The notes below the pieces were generated by a model. The model worked only from the letters and a program-made list of their open reading frames with translations, searched no databases and was not told where the DNA came from. A program made the position numbers and the translations under genes. From Chara braunii (Eukaryota > Streptophyta > Charophyceae > Charales > Characeae), in NCBI GenBank assembly GCA_003427395.1, contig BFEA01000527.1, positions 494,465 to 528,679 on the forward strand: a stretch of 34,215 bases of DNA, given 5' to 3'. This document shows positions 1 through 10,925 of this stretch, piece after piece. Each line of letters opens with the position of its first letter. Position 1 is the stretch's first letter.

Positions 1-237
1 AAATATATGAAGGATAATTGATGAAAGGAAAAACAAAAGTTGAATACAAACAGGAAAGATAATTATGGAGAGGAGAGGGGCCAGAAAGACACGTTTCACA
101 TGTGCAGAGATACATGTGCGCTCTCACGGGACCTGCTCCAGCAAATATATGAAGGATAATTGATGAAAGGAAAAACAAAAGTTGAATACAAACAGGAAAG
201 ATAATTATGGAGAGGAGAGGGGCCAGAAAGACACGTT
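1..237. repeat. Exact 95-bp direct repeat with 142-bp period
   Basis: Bases 1-95 recur without a mismatch at 143-237, separated by a 47-bp spacer. The left copy may extend beyond the window. No coding sequence is visible in it. Exact identity means either a very recent tandem duplication or an assembly duplication; the sequence alone does not decide. Confidence 0.9.
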
Positions 238-3200
238 GGATTGGGAAAAGTAACAAAGGAAACAAAAGGGAGCTTGCGCCCTTGTGAAGCACAACAGCAG
301 TCCAGCGGAAAAGACTCAGAAGGCATGCCTCTATCCCATTGTCAAGGCAATGCGGGGTGTCGGGGATATGACCCAGGGAGGAAGTCCGGCAGGGGGTTTC
401 ACACGCCAGGTTCAGCCCACGTTTCAGGACAGCGAGCCCACCTGCTCACTCAGGTATCACTCAAGACCAGGAATCTCAGGGAAGGGGGAGAAGAGAGACC
501 TTGCTACACACCCGGGAGTATCAGCCTGGACCAGAGAGCTGCGCCAGGGTGCAGCCCCTTTGAACTCAGGGTCCTGCATCCCCGAGGCACCGGTCGCAAT
601 TTCTTTCGCACCGGGAATCAAGTCCTTTGCAAGCGACTTAGACAGGGAACGAGATGTTGTAAGCAGTAGAGTGGCCTTCTCGCCATCATCTGTTGACATT
701 CGGCCCTTTTTTCCAAAGCTGAAAAAAAACAACCAAAACAGAACCTACTTTGGCAGAGTTGTGAGTCCATTCTCCCCAAAACTACCGAACACAGGCAAAT
801 CAGTACAGCAACAAGTTCGCAAAAAAAAAAAAAAAAGCGAAGGTACAGGACGAAGTCCTGGACGGTTGTAATCCATGGCAGCAATGAATAGACCACAATG
901 ACAACTGGGGAATGGTTCAGGGTAACCAACCGGTTTTGAAAGACAGATACATAGGCAGAGAAAGAATAGCTTTGAAGTTTGAACAAAGCATAAGAATGCA
1001 GAAGAATGCTGCATCGCAAATGGCAAGCAATATTGCCCCTCCCCACCCCTCAAATCCCCTCTCACCATAACAACATGACAAATTACCCCCCCAACTGTCT
1101 TGCTAATGAGGTGCACTTCAGGCATATTGATGTACAGCAAACTTGCAAGAACAAGAGGTAAATCACCTGTCATATCTTTCTTGCTTGTGCCATGGCAGTA
1201 AATCCAGGGTTGAAAAAAAAAAAAAAAAAAACAGAGAGAAAATAAAAATGCTGAGGTGCGAAACACTGAACACACTAGTAACAAAAAATATTGTCTGTGT
1301 GTAGTCTTCATCACCCCTAACAACATACAGGCTGATATCATCCAACAGGCACCTCGTCAATCCACCAATTTGATCTGTTCCACTGCATGAGATCTTACTT
1401 TGAAAGTTGAAGATGAAACGAACCCAGACTGATATTCACATGGACACCTGAGAACACTGTCACAGGCCAAAGAGTTGTACGGATGGACCGCTTAGGATCC
1501 GGTGAACACGATAAAAAGAAAGGATGCAGTGAACATCTGTCTGTGCGGTATCCATACCTGCATATGCCACAATTGCTGGCGCCCGTGAATGATGTCTAAA
1601 CCACGCCGGATACCACCGTTTAAACAGCGATCCCCAGTCCTGACACAGCATACTCGTACGACGGTGATCAGCTCTACTTGCCCCGTCCTTTTGAGTTCAC
1701 ACTGGTAGGCTCTGCCACAAAGCCAACATTAGTCTGGTAGCTTGGTAGATTTCCAAGGCCTGGTTCAAAGCTCAAAAAGTGCAGACTAGAAAAAGTCCAA
1801 AAGCTTCAACGAGGCCAGAAGTAGAATTCCCAGGCTATGAACTTAGCAAAAAAATCGAACATTTGAAAAGCACAAGCTCTGAAGTCCCAACTTGACAGCT
1901 TAAAGGTCAAACCCAAAAGTCAGAAAGCTCAACTCAATTACCAGTATTTACATGAAAGGAACGATGAGCTACCACCAGTCCTCACAATCTCACTCCCCCC
2001 CTTCTCCTCCCTTCCCCCCAGTCGGTTTCTTTGCTTTTGCCCGGAATGCCGAAGAGTCTCTGCCATTTCTGAATGCAAATATCTACAATCAACCACGCAT
2101 CTCTTGCCAGCCTGTAGCTTCAATGATCAGCCACTAGGAAGTATGGCAAGAACACGGACAACAAGGTACGGAACTGCCACTGACTGGAACGGCAGGAGTA
2201 CATACATGAGGATCAACACCAAGCTTTAGCTGTGAACAGCAACCTGACCTGGCTGGCATTCAAACCCGACTGACGATATATATATATATATATACGAAAC
2301 AATATATATATTTACCATCGAAAAGACTCAGTAAAATATATATGAGAATAAACGGCCAACAGAACTGCAAACAAACGATATCTACTGACAATCCTCTATG
2401 TGAATCAGCCAAAAAAACAAACCAAAGCGAAGATGCAAAGACATCTGCATCCTAGTGGCCAACCCCAAGATAGCCAGGTTCCCCTAAAGCCCATGCCAGG
2501 GCATGCCTCAGCTCTTACCTGCTAGCTAACCCGAATCGACCAACTAATGGCAACTATGCTCACATACCACTCTCCTCAGTGTGTGCTCTACTGGACAGAC
2601 GATGCAGTCTGCAAGGAAAATCAACTACCAAAAGCCGCAACAACATGCAGATTGGCAGCCGCTCAAGAGATCACCAGATGTGAACTCTTCTTGGGAGCTT
2701 GAATGGCTGGCTCACCGCACACATCCAAACCCTAGCACAATGTAAAGGGTACAGCAAAGTCCTGTTGATTGTGCAACCCGGTGCGATCGATCATATGGTA
2801 CAGGAAGAAAAGGTATAACACCCATGGCAAAACAATGCCCAAGCAAGAATTTTGTGTTTCGTGAGGCCATATCTCCCACCGAAGGGAGGGATGTGACATA
2901 AACTTGCAACGAAAGGAAAGACAGAAAAAAAATTGTAAATAGCTCACCTCTGTGTTCTGTTCCCATGTTCAGCTACATGAGGGGCTGGGTGACTGAGCGG
3001 CCTACCCCCACACATGACATCACCCTTCTGTTCGGGATTCTTATATTTGCAAGGGCAACTGTCAGTGTCCAGAAATGTGTCCTGGCATCTTCCTACATAA
3101 CAGCATGCCATGAAAAAGCATGTTGGCAGCGATGAAAGCAATGTCAGCAACTGGGTTTATTTGTCATGCAGCATGTCGGCTGTCACGACGGCAACGTCAG

Positions 3201-3259
3201 CAACCAGGTTGATTTGCTATGCTTCAGAATCCTCCCCCCCCCCCCAACCCCGGCCCCTC
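238..3259. other. Region downstream of the TPR-MYND-GNAT exon, no gene recognised
   Basis: I find no coding sequence I would defend here; open frames are short and of low-complexity composition. Visible landmarks are A-runs at 821-836 and 1213-1231, a (TA)n tract at 2275-2294, and a C-run near 3237-3250 just before the end of the minus-strand exon. If the minus-strand gene continues past 3260, its last exon or 3' UTR would lie in this region, but I cannot identify it. Confidence 0.5.
2275..2294. repeat. (TA)n microsatellite
   Basis: Uninterrupted TA dinucleotide tract of about ten units in otherwise unremarkable sequence. Confidence 0.9.
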
Positions 3260-5176
3260 TTACCACCGACCTCGAGCTCGAATCCGTGCACGGCCATCTT
3301 CTGGATGGAGCACGTAGCGCACTAGTCCTGCAAGGCTGCTCAGATATCGCAAGTTCATCCGATTAACAGGTGCCATGTCCTCTTTAATAGCAGCTTCAAG
3401 GACATCCATAGCCACTTCGGCATCACGTCTTGTCATGTCTCTCAGTTGAAGCTCTACCAGCTTACGGATTGCTTGCCGTTCCCGCCATGCTTTTCCCACA
3501 CCCTCTCTGCTTTCAACTCCGTCCACCTTTTCCAGCAACCACCGCCCCTCCTCCATCGCCTTCTCTGCCACTCTCTCGTAATGCAGTTTCCGGTAACCTG
3601 AAGGGAATACAACAGGTAAGTTTTGTATGCAAAATGATTGTACCAATGCCAGCATCTTCTTTTCCTCCAGCTCCTGAGGTAGACTGTCCTCATCGCACTC
3701 AGCATTTGGATGCAAAGCATCGAATCCACCCTTGCCAACCCCATCACCAGCATTCTCTAACCCCAACACCACCCATCCAAACAAGGTCTTGATACCCACC
3801 TCTTTAGAGTCCCCATCTCCGCAAAGCTCGTAACCAATCTTTTCAAAGAAGCCTCTCGCCTCGGTGCCTACCACTCCTGAAACCTTAAGCTGGAGCATTG
3901 CTTCCCGGTTCCACGTTCCCACCACCCATCGCTCCACCTCACGGTGTAGCCACGACCCTATACCCTTCTGCCGGAAGTCTGGACTCACCCAGATCCAGTA
4001 GATCGACGGTCCAGCTGTGCAGTCACTGTGTTTCCTTACCCAGTATTTCACCACGCACCTTGCAATCGTCTTCCGGCCACCCGAATTAGCTGCAGCTGTG
4101 CCTTTTGCGGATGGCACTGCCCTTTCGAAGACCTCAAACTGTGTTGCCGCATTGCCAAATAGGTCAAAAAGCTGCTGGGAGGAATAGGATACCAGGGGCG
4201 ATGCTTGCAAGCCTGCAGCCAATGCTCCACCTGACGGCTGAGTTAAGTACCCAGTCTTCACTTCCATCTCCAATCCCCGGTTTTCGAACAATCTCCTCAC
4301 GCATCCATGCTGCAGGGATGCCATCACTGCCCTCCCAGTTGTGCGCTGTTTTAACCGTGCGGCAAGTCGATTCATCACAGTGCCCAAGTCAAACGCCCGC
4401 GAATCAAACTCCACCGCCAATGCCCAGCCAGCGATCTCGGCCGTTATCCTCACAGACGGATGTTGATCCCCTCGCTTTGAATTTCCCGCGTTACTAGCAT
4501 TGCCAACACTGGCAGAGGCCTCACAGCAATGGAGCCGACCCACACTCTCCAATCCCCCAGACCCAGAATCTTCCTTCACTTCCCCCATTTGTGCACCCAT
4601 TTCCATCATCAACCCCCTTGCTTCTGACATAACAACTCTTCCCTGTTCAAGCCACCGATCTTTGCCTCGATGATCTGGCCAGCTTACAAAAGCAACAACC
4701 ATGGCCCTCAGCCGATCATTCACAACCGTATGAACCTCCGCAGAGCCACGCTGGCAATAAACTTTATGTTCCTTCCAGTCCAATTTCTGACACTCTTTCC
4801 CACAGTACATAGCCATTCGGCAGCTTCCGCAGTACAGCTTCACCTCATTCTTTCCCTTCATTACCTGGCAAGATGACCTTGAACACTTGACCATGCCTCC
4901 ACCCACGCCATCTTCGCTACTCGTCAAGATCCCCGGGCTCCCATCCAGCGAGCTGTCAACAGAACCTGTTGTCACCGATCGGCCCCGTTCCTTAGCCTCT
5001 GAAATGAAGGGCTCAAAGTGGTTACCAATATACCGCTTGATCTCTTGCGCATCCTGGTCCTCCTCACCAACTGTTCTTAGGAGCACCTTCAGTGATTCTT
5101 TGCCAGCTGTCATCGCTTGTTTCAACTTCCCCAGCTTTGCAAGCATAATTGCCTTCGAGGACAATGCCCGACCATA
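3260..5176 (-). CDS. Downstream exon of a TPR-MYND-GNAT protein
   Basis: Open for 638 codons after a splice acceptor: a pyrimidine-rich tract ending TGAACAG abuts the exon at 5176. The residues before it in the same frame, including the nearest ATG at 5228-5230, are therefore read as intron. Residues 1-37 complete a kinesin-light-chain-type TPR. Residues 98-141 are a MYND zinc finger with spacing C-x4-C-x12-C-x2-C-x5-C-x3-C-x7-H-x3-C, normally a protein-interaction module. Around residues 390-455 is a GNAT acetyltransferase-like fold: a VSPDFR strand, the acetyl-CoA loop RQKGIG at 402-407, and a GFFEKIGYEL segment at 442-451. The substrate is unknown. The C-terminal ~130 residues are charged and helical, with no recognised domain. 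The TAA at 3260-3262 sits inside a GTAAGA that would make a good splice donor, so the reading frame may continue in another exon. MYND is near certain, GNAT likely, the enzyme's role unknown. Confidence 0.85.
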   Translation of the reverse strand, partial: YGRALSSKAIMLAKLGKLKQAMTAGKESLKVLLRTVGEEDQDAQEIKRYIGNHFEPFISEAKERGRSVTTGSVDSSLDGSPGILTSSEDGVGGGMVKCSRSSCQVMKGKNEVKLYCGSCRMAMYCGKECQKLDWKEHKVYCQRGSAEVHTVVNDRLRAMVVAFVSWPDHRGKDRWLEQGRVVMSEARGLMMEMGAQMGEVKEDSGSGGLESVGRLHCCEASASVGNASNAGNSKRGDQHPSVRITAEIAGWALAVEFDSRAFDLGTVMNRLAARLKQRTTGRAVMASLQHGCVRRLFENRGLEMEVKTGYLTQPSGGALAAGLQASPLVSYSSQQLFDLFGNAATQFEVFERAVPSAKGTAAANSGGRKTIARCVVKYWVRKHSDCTAGPSIYWIWVSPDFRQKGIGSWLHREVERWVVGTWNREAMLQLKVSGVVGTEARGFFEKIGYELCGDGDSKEVGIKTLFGWVVLGLENAGDGVGKGGFDALHPNAECDEDSLPQELEEKKMLALVQSFCIQNLPVVFPSGYRKLHYERVAEKAMEEGRWLLEKVDGVESREGVGKAWRERQAIRKLVELQLRDMTRRDAEVAMDVLEAAIKEDMAPVNRMNLRYLSSLAGLVRYVLHPEDGRARIRARGRW

Positions 5177-5230
5177 CTGTTCATGCAAACAAGAGAACAA
5201 CACAGTCAGTTCTCTTTTCGTCAGTCTCAT

Positions 5231-6205
5231 TCATTACTAAGCCTTCTGCTATGCACGGCACTGAGCACATCAAGCTACAGCGGCACACACACTCATAGGA
5301 AGGCCAACCCTTCACGTCATTGTTAGACTCTACAGGTAATGAAACAGTCTCTCAATGACCTGGTACCCCATGGAGACACGAATGCATTAGAAGCCACAAA
5401 ACGATGTCCTAACAAGAGAATGGATCATGACGAGAGTCGTCCAAGTAGGCAGATGTGCAGTCAGGCATGCCAAACAACTACAACTCCAATTAACGTGCAG
5501 GTTGCTCCGTATGGACTGACTCAAGGATTTTCTGAAGTTCACTCACAAGGAAGATGGGCACCCGTGGCACTCCATGGTTCTGTATACCCTGTCGATGGGA
5601 TCTACGTCTTGAAACACTTTTGTCTCGCTTAGCGAGGGTCCAAGTGCACCGGTTTGCGCTAAGCAAGTATGAGCCTCGTCATAAGGAAGAGTGAACCTGG
5701 TAACTTAGCACAGATATCGCACCAGTGGTAGCTCACCCTCACTCACATTTCTGGATATGCATAGTCCTTCGCAACCAGTGACTCAGGAAGGGTGTCAAGC
5801 CCAAGGTAGGCAAGGAGAGTCTGCAGCCGTAAATTCATGCCTTTCGCTTCTCTGACTGAGTGCCACATTTTTCTACTGTTTCTCCAAGAGAATTTAGAGA
5901 AGAAAGGTCTCTTGCTCCATAGCAAGACCTAGTGACGGACCCAGCAGGGCATGAACTGGCTGGGGCCGTTGAGACAAGGTTAGCAAATTTCAAACCACAT
6001 CTGTAGGCCTGTTACTGGAATCTCAGATGTTTGAAGAACACAGTATACACCATACACTATGACACTCTGTGATACTAACCAAAAGGAGAAAGTACTCGAA
6101 CACAACACACCTTCATGCCGAATCACCGGAAAAAAAAGGAAGGATTCGTACAGATCTGGCAGGCAAAACAGCCATGCCGATGGGTTGAAAAAAAAGAAAA
6201 ATGAC
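5231..6205. other. Intronic stretch with no recognised feature
   Basis: Ordinary-looking sequence. A plus-strand open frame of 97 codons at 5339-5632 matches nothing I know and is probably chance. I see no repeat copy of this stretch elsewhere in the window. Confidence 0.4.
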
Positions 6206-6320
6206 AGAATCTGGAAATTTTGGGGTTGTGCAGGTACTCAGCAGGTGCTCCAGGTTTAGCTGATTTGAAAAAAAAAAAAAAAAAAAGAATCTGGAAACTT
6301 TCGGGTTGCCCGGGTAACCT
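6206..6320 (+). repeat. Direct repeat flanking a poly(A) tract
   Basis: A roughly 35-bp segment starting AGAATCTGGAAA at 6206 recurs with a few changes at 6286, directly after an A-run at 6268-6286. This could be two adjacent retroposon heads or a small tandem duplication with a poly(A) tail between the copies. Confidence 0.6.
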
Positions 6321-6419
6321 AGTTAATTTCATAATTTTCTCACTTTTATTTTCAGTCTTGTGCTGAAAGTGCCTGGCACATGGTTTGATCACTCAGCTGA
6401 CCATACCCAGAAGAGTACC

Positions 6420-6500
6420 AGCAGGTCAAGGGGAACTCAGGTCGCCCAGCTGGTAGCCTGGGGTTGAACCCAGGACCATAGTCACAGTGTTACCCTATAG
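6420..6500 (-). repeat. SINE-like fragment with tRNA T-arm-like motif
   Basis: On the minus strand a GGGTTCAACCC box-B-like motif (about 6459-6472) is followed by AGGCTACCAGCTGGGCGACC, which matches 18 of 20 bases of a segment at 14041-14060 by eye. The shared segment and internal Pol III-type box suggest a tRNA-derived retroposon family. I cannot delimit its ends. Confidence 0.4.
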
Positions 6501-6866
6501 CCCTCGAAACGAAAAGAAAAAAAATACACTACCTCCTGTACAGACTGTCCCGCAGGCAAGAACTTGAGCATCTGTTTCCGTTTAGCACCTGAGGGAAGGG
6601 GATTACTGCGCGATGGACGAGTGTCATACACCTAATAAATTCTAGAAAACAGTCACTTGAAACGGTTTTCACCTTTGAGATAGCAGTTGCAGATCCCAGA
6701 GCTTGATCCCCAGACCTCGCCCTTACCCGTGTACAGTATCGATGACCCGTGTGTCCTCAAACCCACAACCTGTGTTTTGGAAGCCGCCTGTTTGTTTGCT
6801 GTAGGTAGTGTAGTCATCGGGTCTTGAACCCTAGGTCTATAGATTAGAGGTCTTAGCAGAGGTAGG

Positions 6867-6926
6867 AGTCGTAGCTGCTACAGTGTTGAAAGGTCGAGTT
6901 GTAGCTGCTACAGTACCGAAGGGTAA
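6867..6926 (+). repeat. 30-bp tandem duplication
   Basis: GTAGCTGCTACAGT occurs at 6871-6884 and 6901-6914 inside two imperfect 30-bp units. It is a simple local duplication without a visible coding role. Confidence 0.7.
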
Positions 6927-7339
6927 AGTCCACAGTCTTCCGGAAGATCCGGAACTGGCCCTTCGTGAGTCATAGTAGTCAGTCCGTAGGCAAGTGGTCA
7001 AGTGGGCAGTCTTACCTTGCTTAGTCAGCGGTACCCAGTCCTGGTTGCACTTTGTCAAATCAGCAAGTACCATGTGGGACTATGTACACCCCAGGCCCAG
7101 GTCCAAGGGCAGACCTTTGACGATCCAATGTATAAATACAGATGCAGCGTCAAGCCATGGATTCATTCTGCCTGTGAGCCGTGCGGAAGCGCTGTCGAAG
7201 TGTCTTGAGTGCAGAGGTCTGCAGTGGCCCGTTCACGAAGAGGGCTAAGAGGAGGACGATCGGCCATAGCCGATAGTTAGTCAGTAGAGGAGAGAGACGG
7301 TGGCCATAGCCGCCATGTCAGCAAGATTAGAGTGTTAGT

Positions 7340-7560
7340 AGGTGTGTGTGTTTTAGATTTTCCGCACAACAGCCCCAATTCCACCCAGGTGAATAGATTC
7401 AGAATCAAAGCANTCTTTGTCCTATTGCAGACAACGAGAGCATTTGAGATGTCCAACATATTAAAGCAATTTTATAATTAGACAATTTTTTCGGTTGTTC
7501 TTGGGGTACCCCTTTCATTGTTCTTGCAGCTCCCCTTTTACTGTGCCTCTTACGCACAAG
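7340..7560 (+). repeat. Dispersed repeat, copy A (LTR-like tail?)
   Basis: The segment resembles 30790-31060 along most of its length: both run from a TGTGTGTTTT start through CACAACAGCCCC, TCCTATTGCAGACAA and GTACCCCTTTCATT to a CTTTT end. Copy B contains about 50 extra bases. A single N at 7413 aligns with an ordinary base in copy B. The element class is unknown; an LTR fragment is one possibility. Confidence 0.6.
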
Positions 7561-7700
7561 GCTTCCCACGTTGATTGTGTGGTTGAGCGGCAGCTACCCA
7601 CATCCCTGTGCGCCTTCACGGACCACTTGCACGTTATTTCAGGAGGCAGAGTAAAAGGGAAGGTATGCTCCTGTGCATCTCTTCAGAGCTTCATACTCCT

Positions 7701-7866
7701 GTTCATTTCACTTCAGATCTTCAGCTTATACAGTCTTTGTGTCCGTCCTTCATCTTCATACTTCCATCTGTTCATTTCACTTCAGATCTTCAGCTTATAC
7801 AGTCTTTGTGTCCGTCCTTCATCTTCATACTTCCGTTCATTTCATTTCTGATCTTCATATCGTCTA
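7701..7866 (+). repeat. 69-bp tandem duplication plus a partial third unit
   Basis: Units start with GTTCATTTCA at 7701, 7770 and 7835. The first two are almost identical over 65 bases and the third is partial. It creates repeated peptide words in the overlapping open frames, which I do not regard as genes. Confidence 0.85.
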
Positions 7867-8142
7867 TTATGTTAATGATGCTCATTCGTATGTATTTGTT
7901 AGTAGTACAAAGGGAGTGGAGGGGAGGGTGGAGGGTAAGGGATAGAAGGTGGAGTTCTCTAGGAGTATAGGGTAGGGGAGGTAGGGGCAACGGGAAGGAA
8001 AGAAATATGTGGAGGGCAGGATAGAGTATGACATGCAAAGAGCAGGGGAGAGGTGTATGACGGGTTTCACAGATTTCTAAATATTCACCGCTGAAACAGA
8101 CTGCTCTAGCACAAAAAACACAAACAAAAAAACACACACACA

Positions 8143-9351
8143 CTATGGCGAGTGGCAACCCCTACAGGCTGGACAGGACCGGTTCGGGTGTGCGCTATGG
8201 AAGCACCGCATCCAATCTTCGCAGTCACAGTTGCTGCATCGAATGGCACGGCGCAGACAGATGTCACAGGCTACGTGGCTCGTACATGCTAGGAACACAG
8301 AGGCACGTCGACCGCATTTATAGAGGCATTGCTGTTCCAGCCCGTCTACAAATTGGACATGACATGTCGGGGTGCCGTACATAAGTACAGTACTGACTGT
8401 CATCGTACATATGGAAGCAAAAACTCGCATGGACTATACCTTCATAATCCTCACGGCACAAGGCATGTGAACCACATGCTAGTTGAATCTCCGGCGGTTC
8501 ATCACAGAACGGCATAGAGCATCTTTCTTGGGCTTCCTCAGTAAGTATTTTCCTTCTCTATGGGCAGACGATGACAGGGAGGATCGGTCCAACGCAAGGG
8601 CGTTCAGCTGCTGCAGGATATGATCTGCAACAGCTCGCCCTGGTGGTGATAAACTATGAGCACATGGCTCTGCCAGTGGTTCATATAGAAGTCTATTTTC
8701 CTCCTCGGACTGCTGTGTTCGTCATTCGTCTGGCAAGTTAGAGGGAGATCCGTCAGCAGTTGCCGTAGGTGTATGACCAATACCGCATGTGGGACATGCT
8801 AGGAGAGGATGCGGAGGACGATGGCACCGGTAATAGCCCACGCAGTAAAGACACATACTTTCTATGACAGCTTCCTGGAATCATTGACAACACATGGCAT
8901 GTTGCGGACATGTCATCAGTATGGAAGGCTGAGGTGCACAGTTATTTAAGCATGGCAGATCAAGGCCACAACGGCATGCTGGGCAAGTAATCAGGGGGTG
9001 GGGGGGTTGAGCACAGGACATGGGATCACAATTTTCGTGTGAGAGGCTAGCAGCGACCATCCCTTCATAGTGTTCGGAGCAGAGGCTATGCCGTGTACAT
9101 GCCAACCGAACTGCACCTGTGCGACGACACAATGGGAGGGCACAGCCATCATCCTGTGGAGAGGTCCTTTCACTGTTTGTGGTAGAATCAGCCGGATTGC
9201 TCTCCGGGAGGTGCAGTGCTTGCAAATGCTCATCGACATACTGTTCCTGATGGACAAGCAAGACTGAGTGACTGTTACATTCTGCGATTCCACACGGGCC
9301 TTCACAGGCCCGACATACCGGTTCAGGGGGTACCCAGGCCGGCCTCGCCAA
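8143..9351 (-). pseudogene. Broken array of RING-like Cys/His modules
   Basis: The minus strand encodes at least four related zinc-binding-like modules in shifting frames, with the core C-x(3-4)-C-x(9-10)-C-x2-H-x2-C followed 20-35 residues later by CPxC. They lie at about 9144-8974 (CALPLC ... TRHSLC ... CPAC), 8965-8780 (CLNNC ... PQHAMC ... CPTC), 8521-8345 (CSMPFC ... GSHALC ... CPIC) and 8328-8150 (CLYKC ... TSHVAC ... CPAC). A Cys-rich segment at about 9315-9285 may be a fifth. The second module is interrupted by an in-frame TGA at 8881-8883 but reads on in the same frame. Another in-frame stop follows at about 8729. Frame changes precede the third and fourth modules. The pattern resembles RING/B-box ubiquitin-ligase fingers, though the spacing is not canonical. 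Neighbouring Josephin-like and C2HC segments on the same strand suggest one large decayed coding unit. Confidence 0.65.
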
Positions 9352-10388
9352 GGCCAGGCCTTTTTCTCCCGGTAGGCCCTGTTAGGCCACCGGTTGGGGC
9401 CTCAGCACCTAGCAGACCAGGGTTGGCCCAAACGACATGACCGTTTGGGCCTGGCGGCGCTCTTGTGGCTGCCGCCCGCCGGTCTGTGCTGAACGGTCAT
9501 TTCGACGGTTCAGCCCACGGCGCAGGAGGCCAGCATCGAGGCCAACCGGCCACCGGACGGTACTTAGGGCGGTCCAGCAGCCATTCTCGGAAGGTTGGAA
9601 CGGGGAGCAGCCAGAGGAGCGCTGCGCTATTTCGGTTCAGCACAGCGCTAGGAACTGCGGCGCTAGTTTTAGCGCACTGCAGTCCAGGAGGAGCGAGGAG
9701 GAGCGAGGAGGACTCACCTGAGACAGTGGAGCGCCATAGCTCCAGCAACCTGCAGTAGGACTCCCGCCGCCGCCAAGACGCCAGCTTGTCATCTGCAGGT
9801 TCGGCCTGAGGCCCCTCACCAGCTCCCCCCATCTTTACCTCTCCTCTCCATCTCAGTCTTCTTCTTCTTTCTCTTCTCCTTCCTCTGTTTCTTCCTCTTC
9901 GTCTTCAGACCTCTTCTTCTTCTTCTTCTTCAGAGTTGAGACTCAGACACGCGTTGGACAGAGATCAGTGTTTGGACTTCGGTGGTAGGAGGCTGTGATA
10001 CTGACTGGATTCGAGACCTTGGAGATGTGTGGGATTGATACTCGGTGGCATCACGGACTTGGACACCGGTTACATTAGGAATCTGTACCCCGACATTGGT
10101 GACTTATTGTCCACAACATTCTGATCTTTGTTCCGTGACATTTTGGACTACCATATCGGTGACCTACTGGATTCTATCTCGGTGACATCTGGCGCTGCCT
10201 ATACCTCCCACCTCCATCGTCTCTCCTCCCACCTTTCATCTGTGTATGGTTGTACGGGGCCTGAGCATCATCTATGATTGGCTTCAGACCCCACCATCTC
10301 ATGATTGCTTGTGTTGAGTGATATCTGGATGAGTTCAGTCTATATGAGTCAGTCCATTTCTCAGACTTCCGCTGCATACATGCTCATC
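9352..10388. other. Non-coding stretch between finger array and protease-like segment
   Basis: A GC-rich block (about 9340-9720) with many short inverted CCGG/GGCC words is followed by a CT-rich tract at 9838-9935. After that comes a degenerate array (about 9960-10190) in which phrases like CGGTGACCTACTGGAT and TCGGTGACATCTGGCG recur every few tens of bases. No reading frame here continues the modules on either side. It could be an inserted repeat or an intron; on the minus strand a CTCAG|GTGAGT donor-like site occurs near 9710-9720. Confidence 0.5.
9838..9935 (+). repeat. CT-rich / (CTT)n low-complexity tract
   Basis: Pyrimidine tract dominated by CTT and TCTT words, ending in a run of CTTCTTCTTCTTCTTCTTCAG. 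Confidence 0.85.
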
Positions 10389-10925
10389 CTACATTGGTTG
10401 ATCTTTGGTTCTGCCCATGCTTGTTGAAGTATTCACTAGTATGCAACAGTGACCATCCAGCATTTGGTGATAGAAAGAGTTAATATTTCCCACTGTGTGC
10501 ACCCTACCGCCATTGTCCCATAGGGTCCATGAATTATCTGCAAAGGTAAGAGCGCTGAAGTGACCTGGATGATATGAGGTATATGCCCGAATATTTGGAT
10601 CCGTGCCTGGCTCGTGGTTTTGCGGAGCAGGCTGGAATTGCAGTCGCCTACCCATAAATGCCATAGCCAGGACTTCTATGTTCACCCCAGGCGCAGCGCT
10701 GTCGTCCTCTGGGCAGACGACACGCTGCTCTTCTTCTATCCAGCGAACAACGTCTGCGAAATCAGCAACAGTATAAGGATTACAATTGTAAGCAAGGAGA
10801 CATACATTAATGGCATAGTACGCACAGCGCCCTCGCTGTAGCACTATGACATTGTCTGATTCCGCGGGTTGTGTGGGGGATCCGTTTACAGCAGGGGGAT
10901 CCTCGTTCGATTCTGCAGGTTGCAC
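10389..10925 (-). pseudogene. Josephin-like cysteine-protease domain fragment
   Basis: An open segment of 178 codons whose layout matches the Josephin (ataxin-3-type) deubiquitinase fold. A catalytic-type Cys34 lies in GRCAYYAINVCL, followed by a helix ending in an acidic EEEQR. Then come a hydrophobic VNIEVLAMAF segment, His122 in GHFSAL, and Asp137 in SWTLWDN, giving a Cys-His-Asp triad with family-like spacing. There is no ATG: the first codon usable is GTG and the frame opens just after a TGA, so this is an exon or a piece of a polyprotein, not a stand-alone gene. It ends at a TAG near 10389. The preceding C2HC/proline-rich frame overlaps it in a different frame (10886-10925), implying a frameshift or splice. 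If functional it would cleave ubiquitin or a related modifier. OTU or another papain-like fold is the alternative. Confidence 0.6.

Noticed and set aside
241-1341. Overlapping frames of 142-198 codons on both strands
   Set aside because: No recognisable motif, low-complexity Phe/Lys runs from A-tracts, and mutual overlap in several frames.
3430-4497. Plus-strand frames opposite the MYND-GNAT exon
   Set aside because: Shadows of the long minus-strand exon, with no independent motif.
6837-8160. Several 60-122-codon frames around 7-8 kb
   Set aside because: They owe their length to the 69-bp tandem duplication or lack any motif; no splice context supports them.
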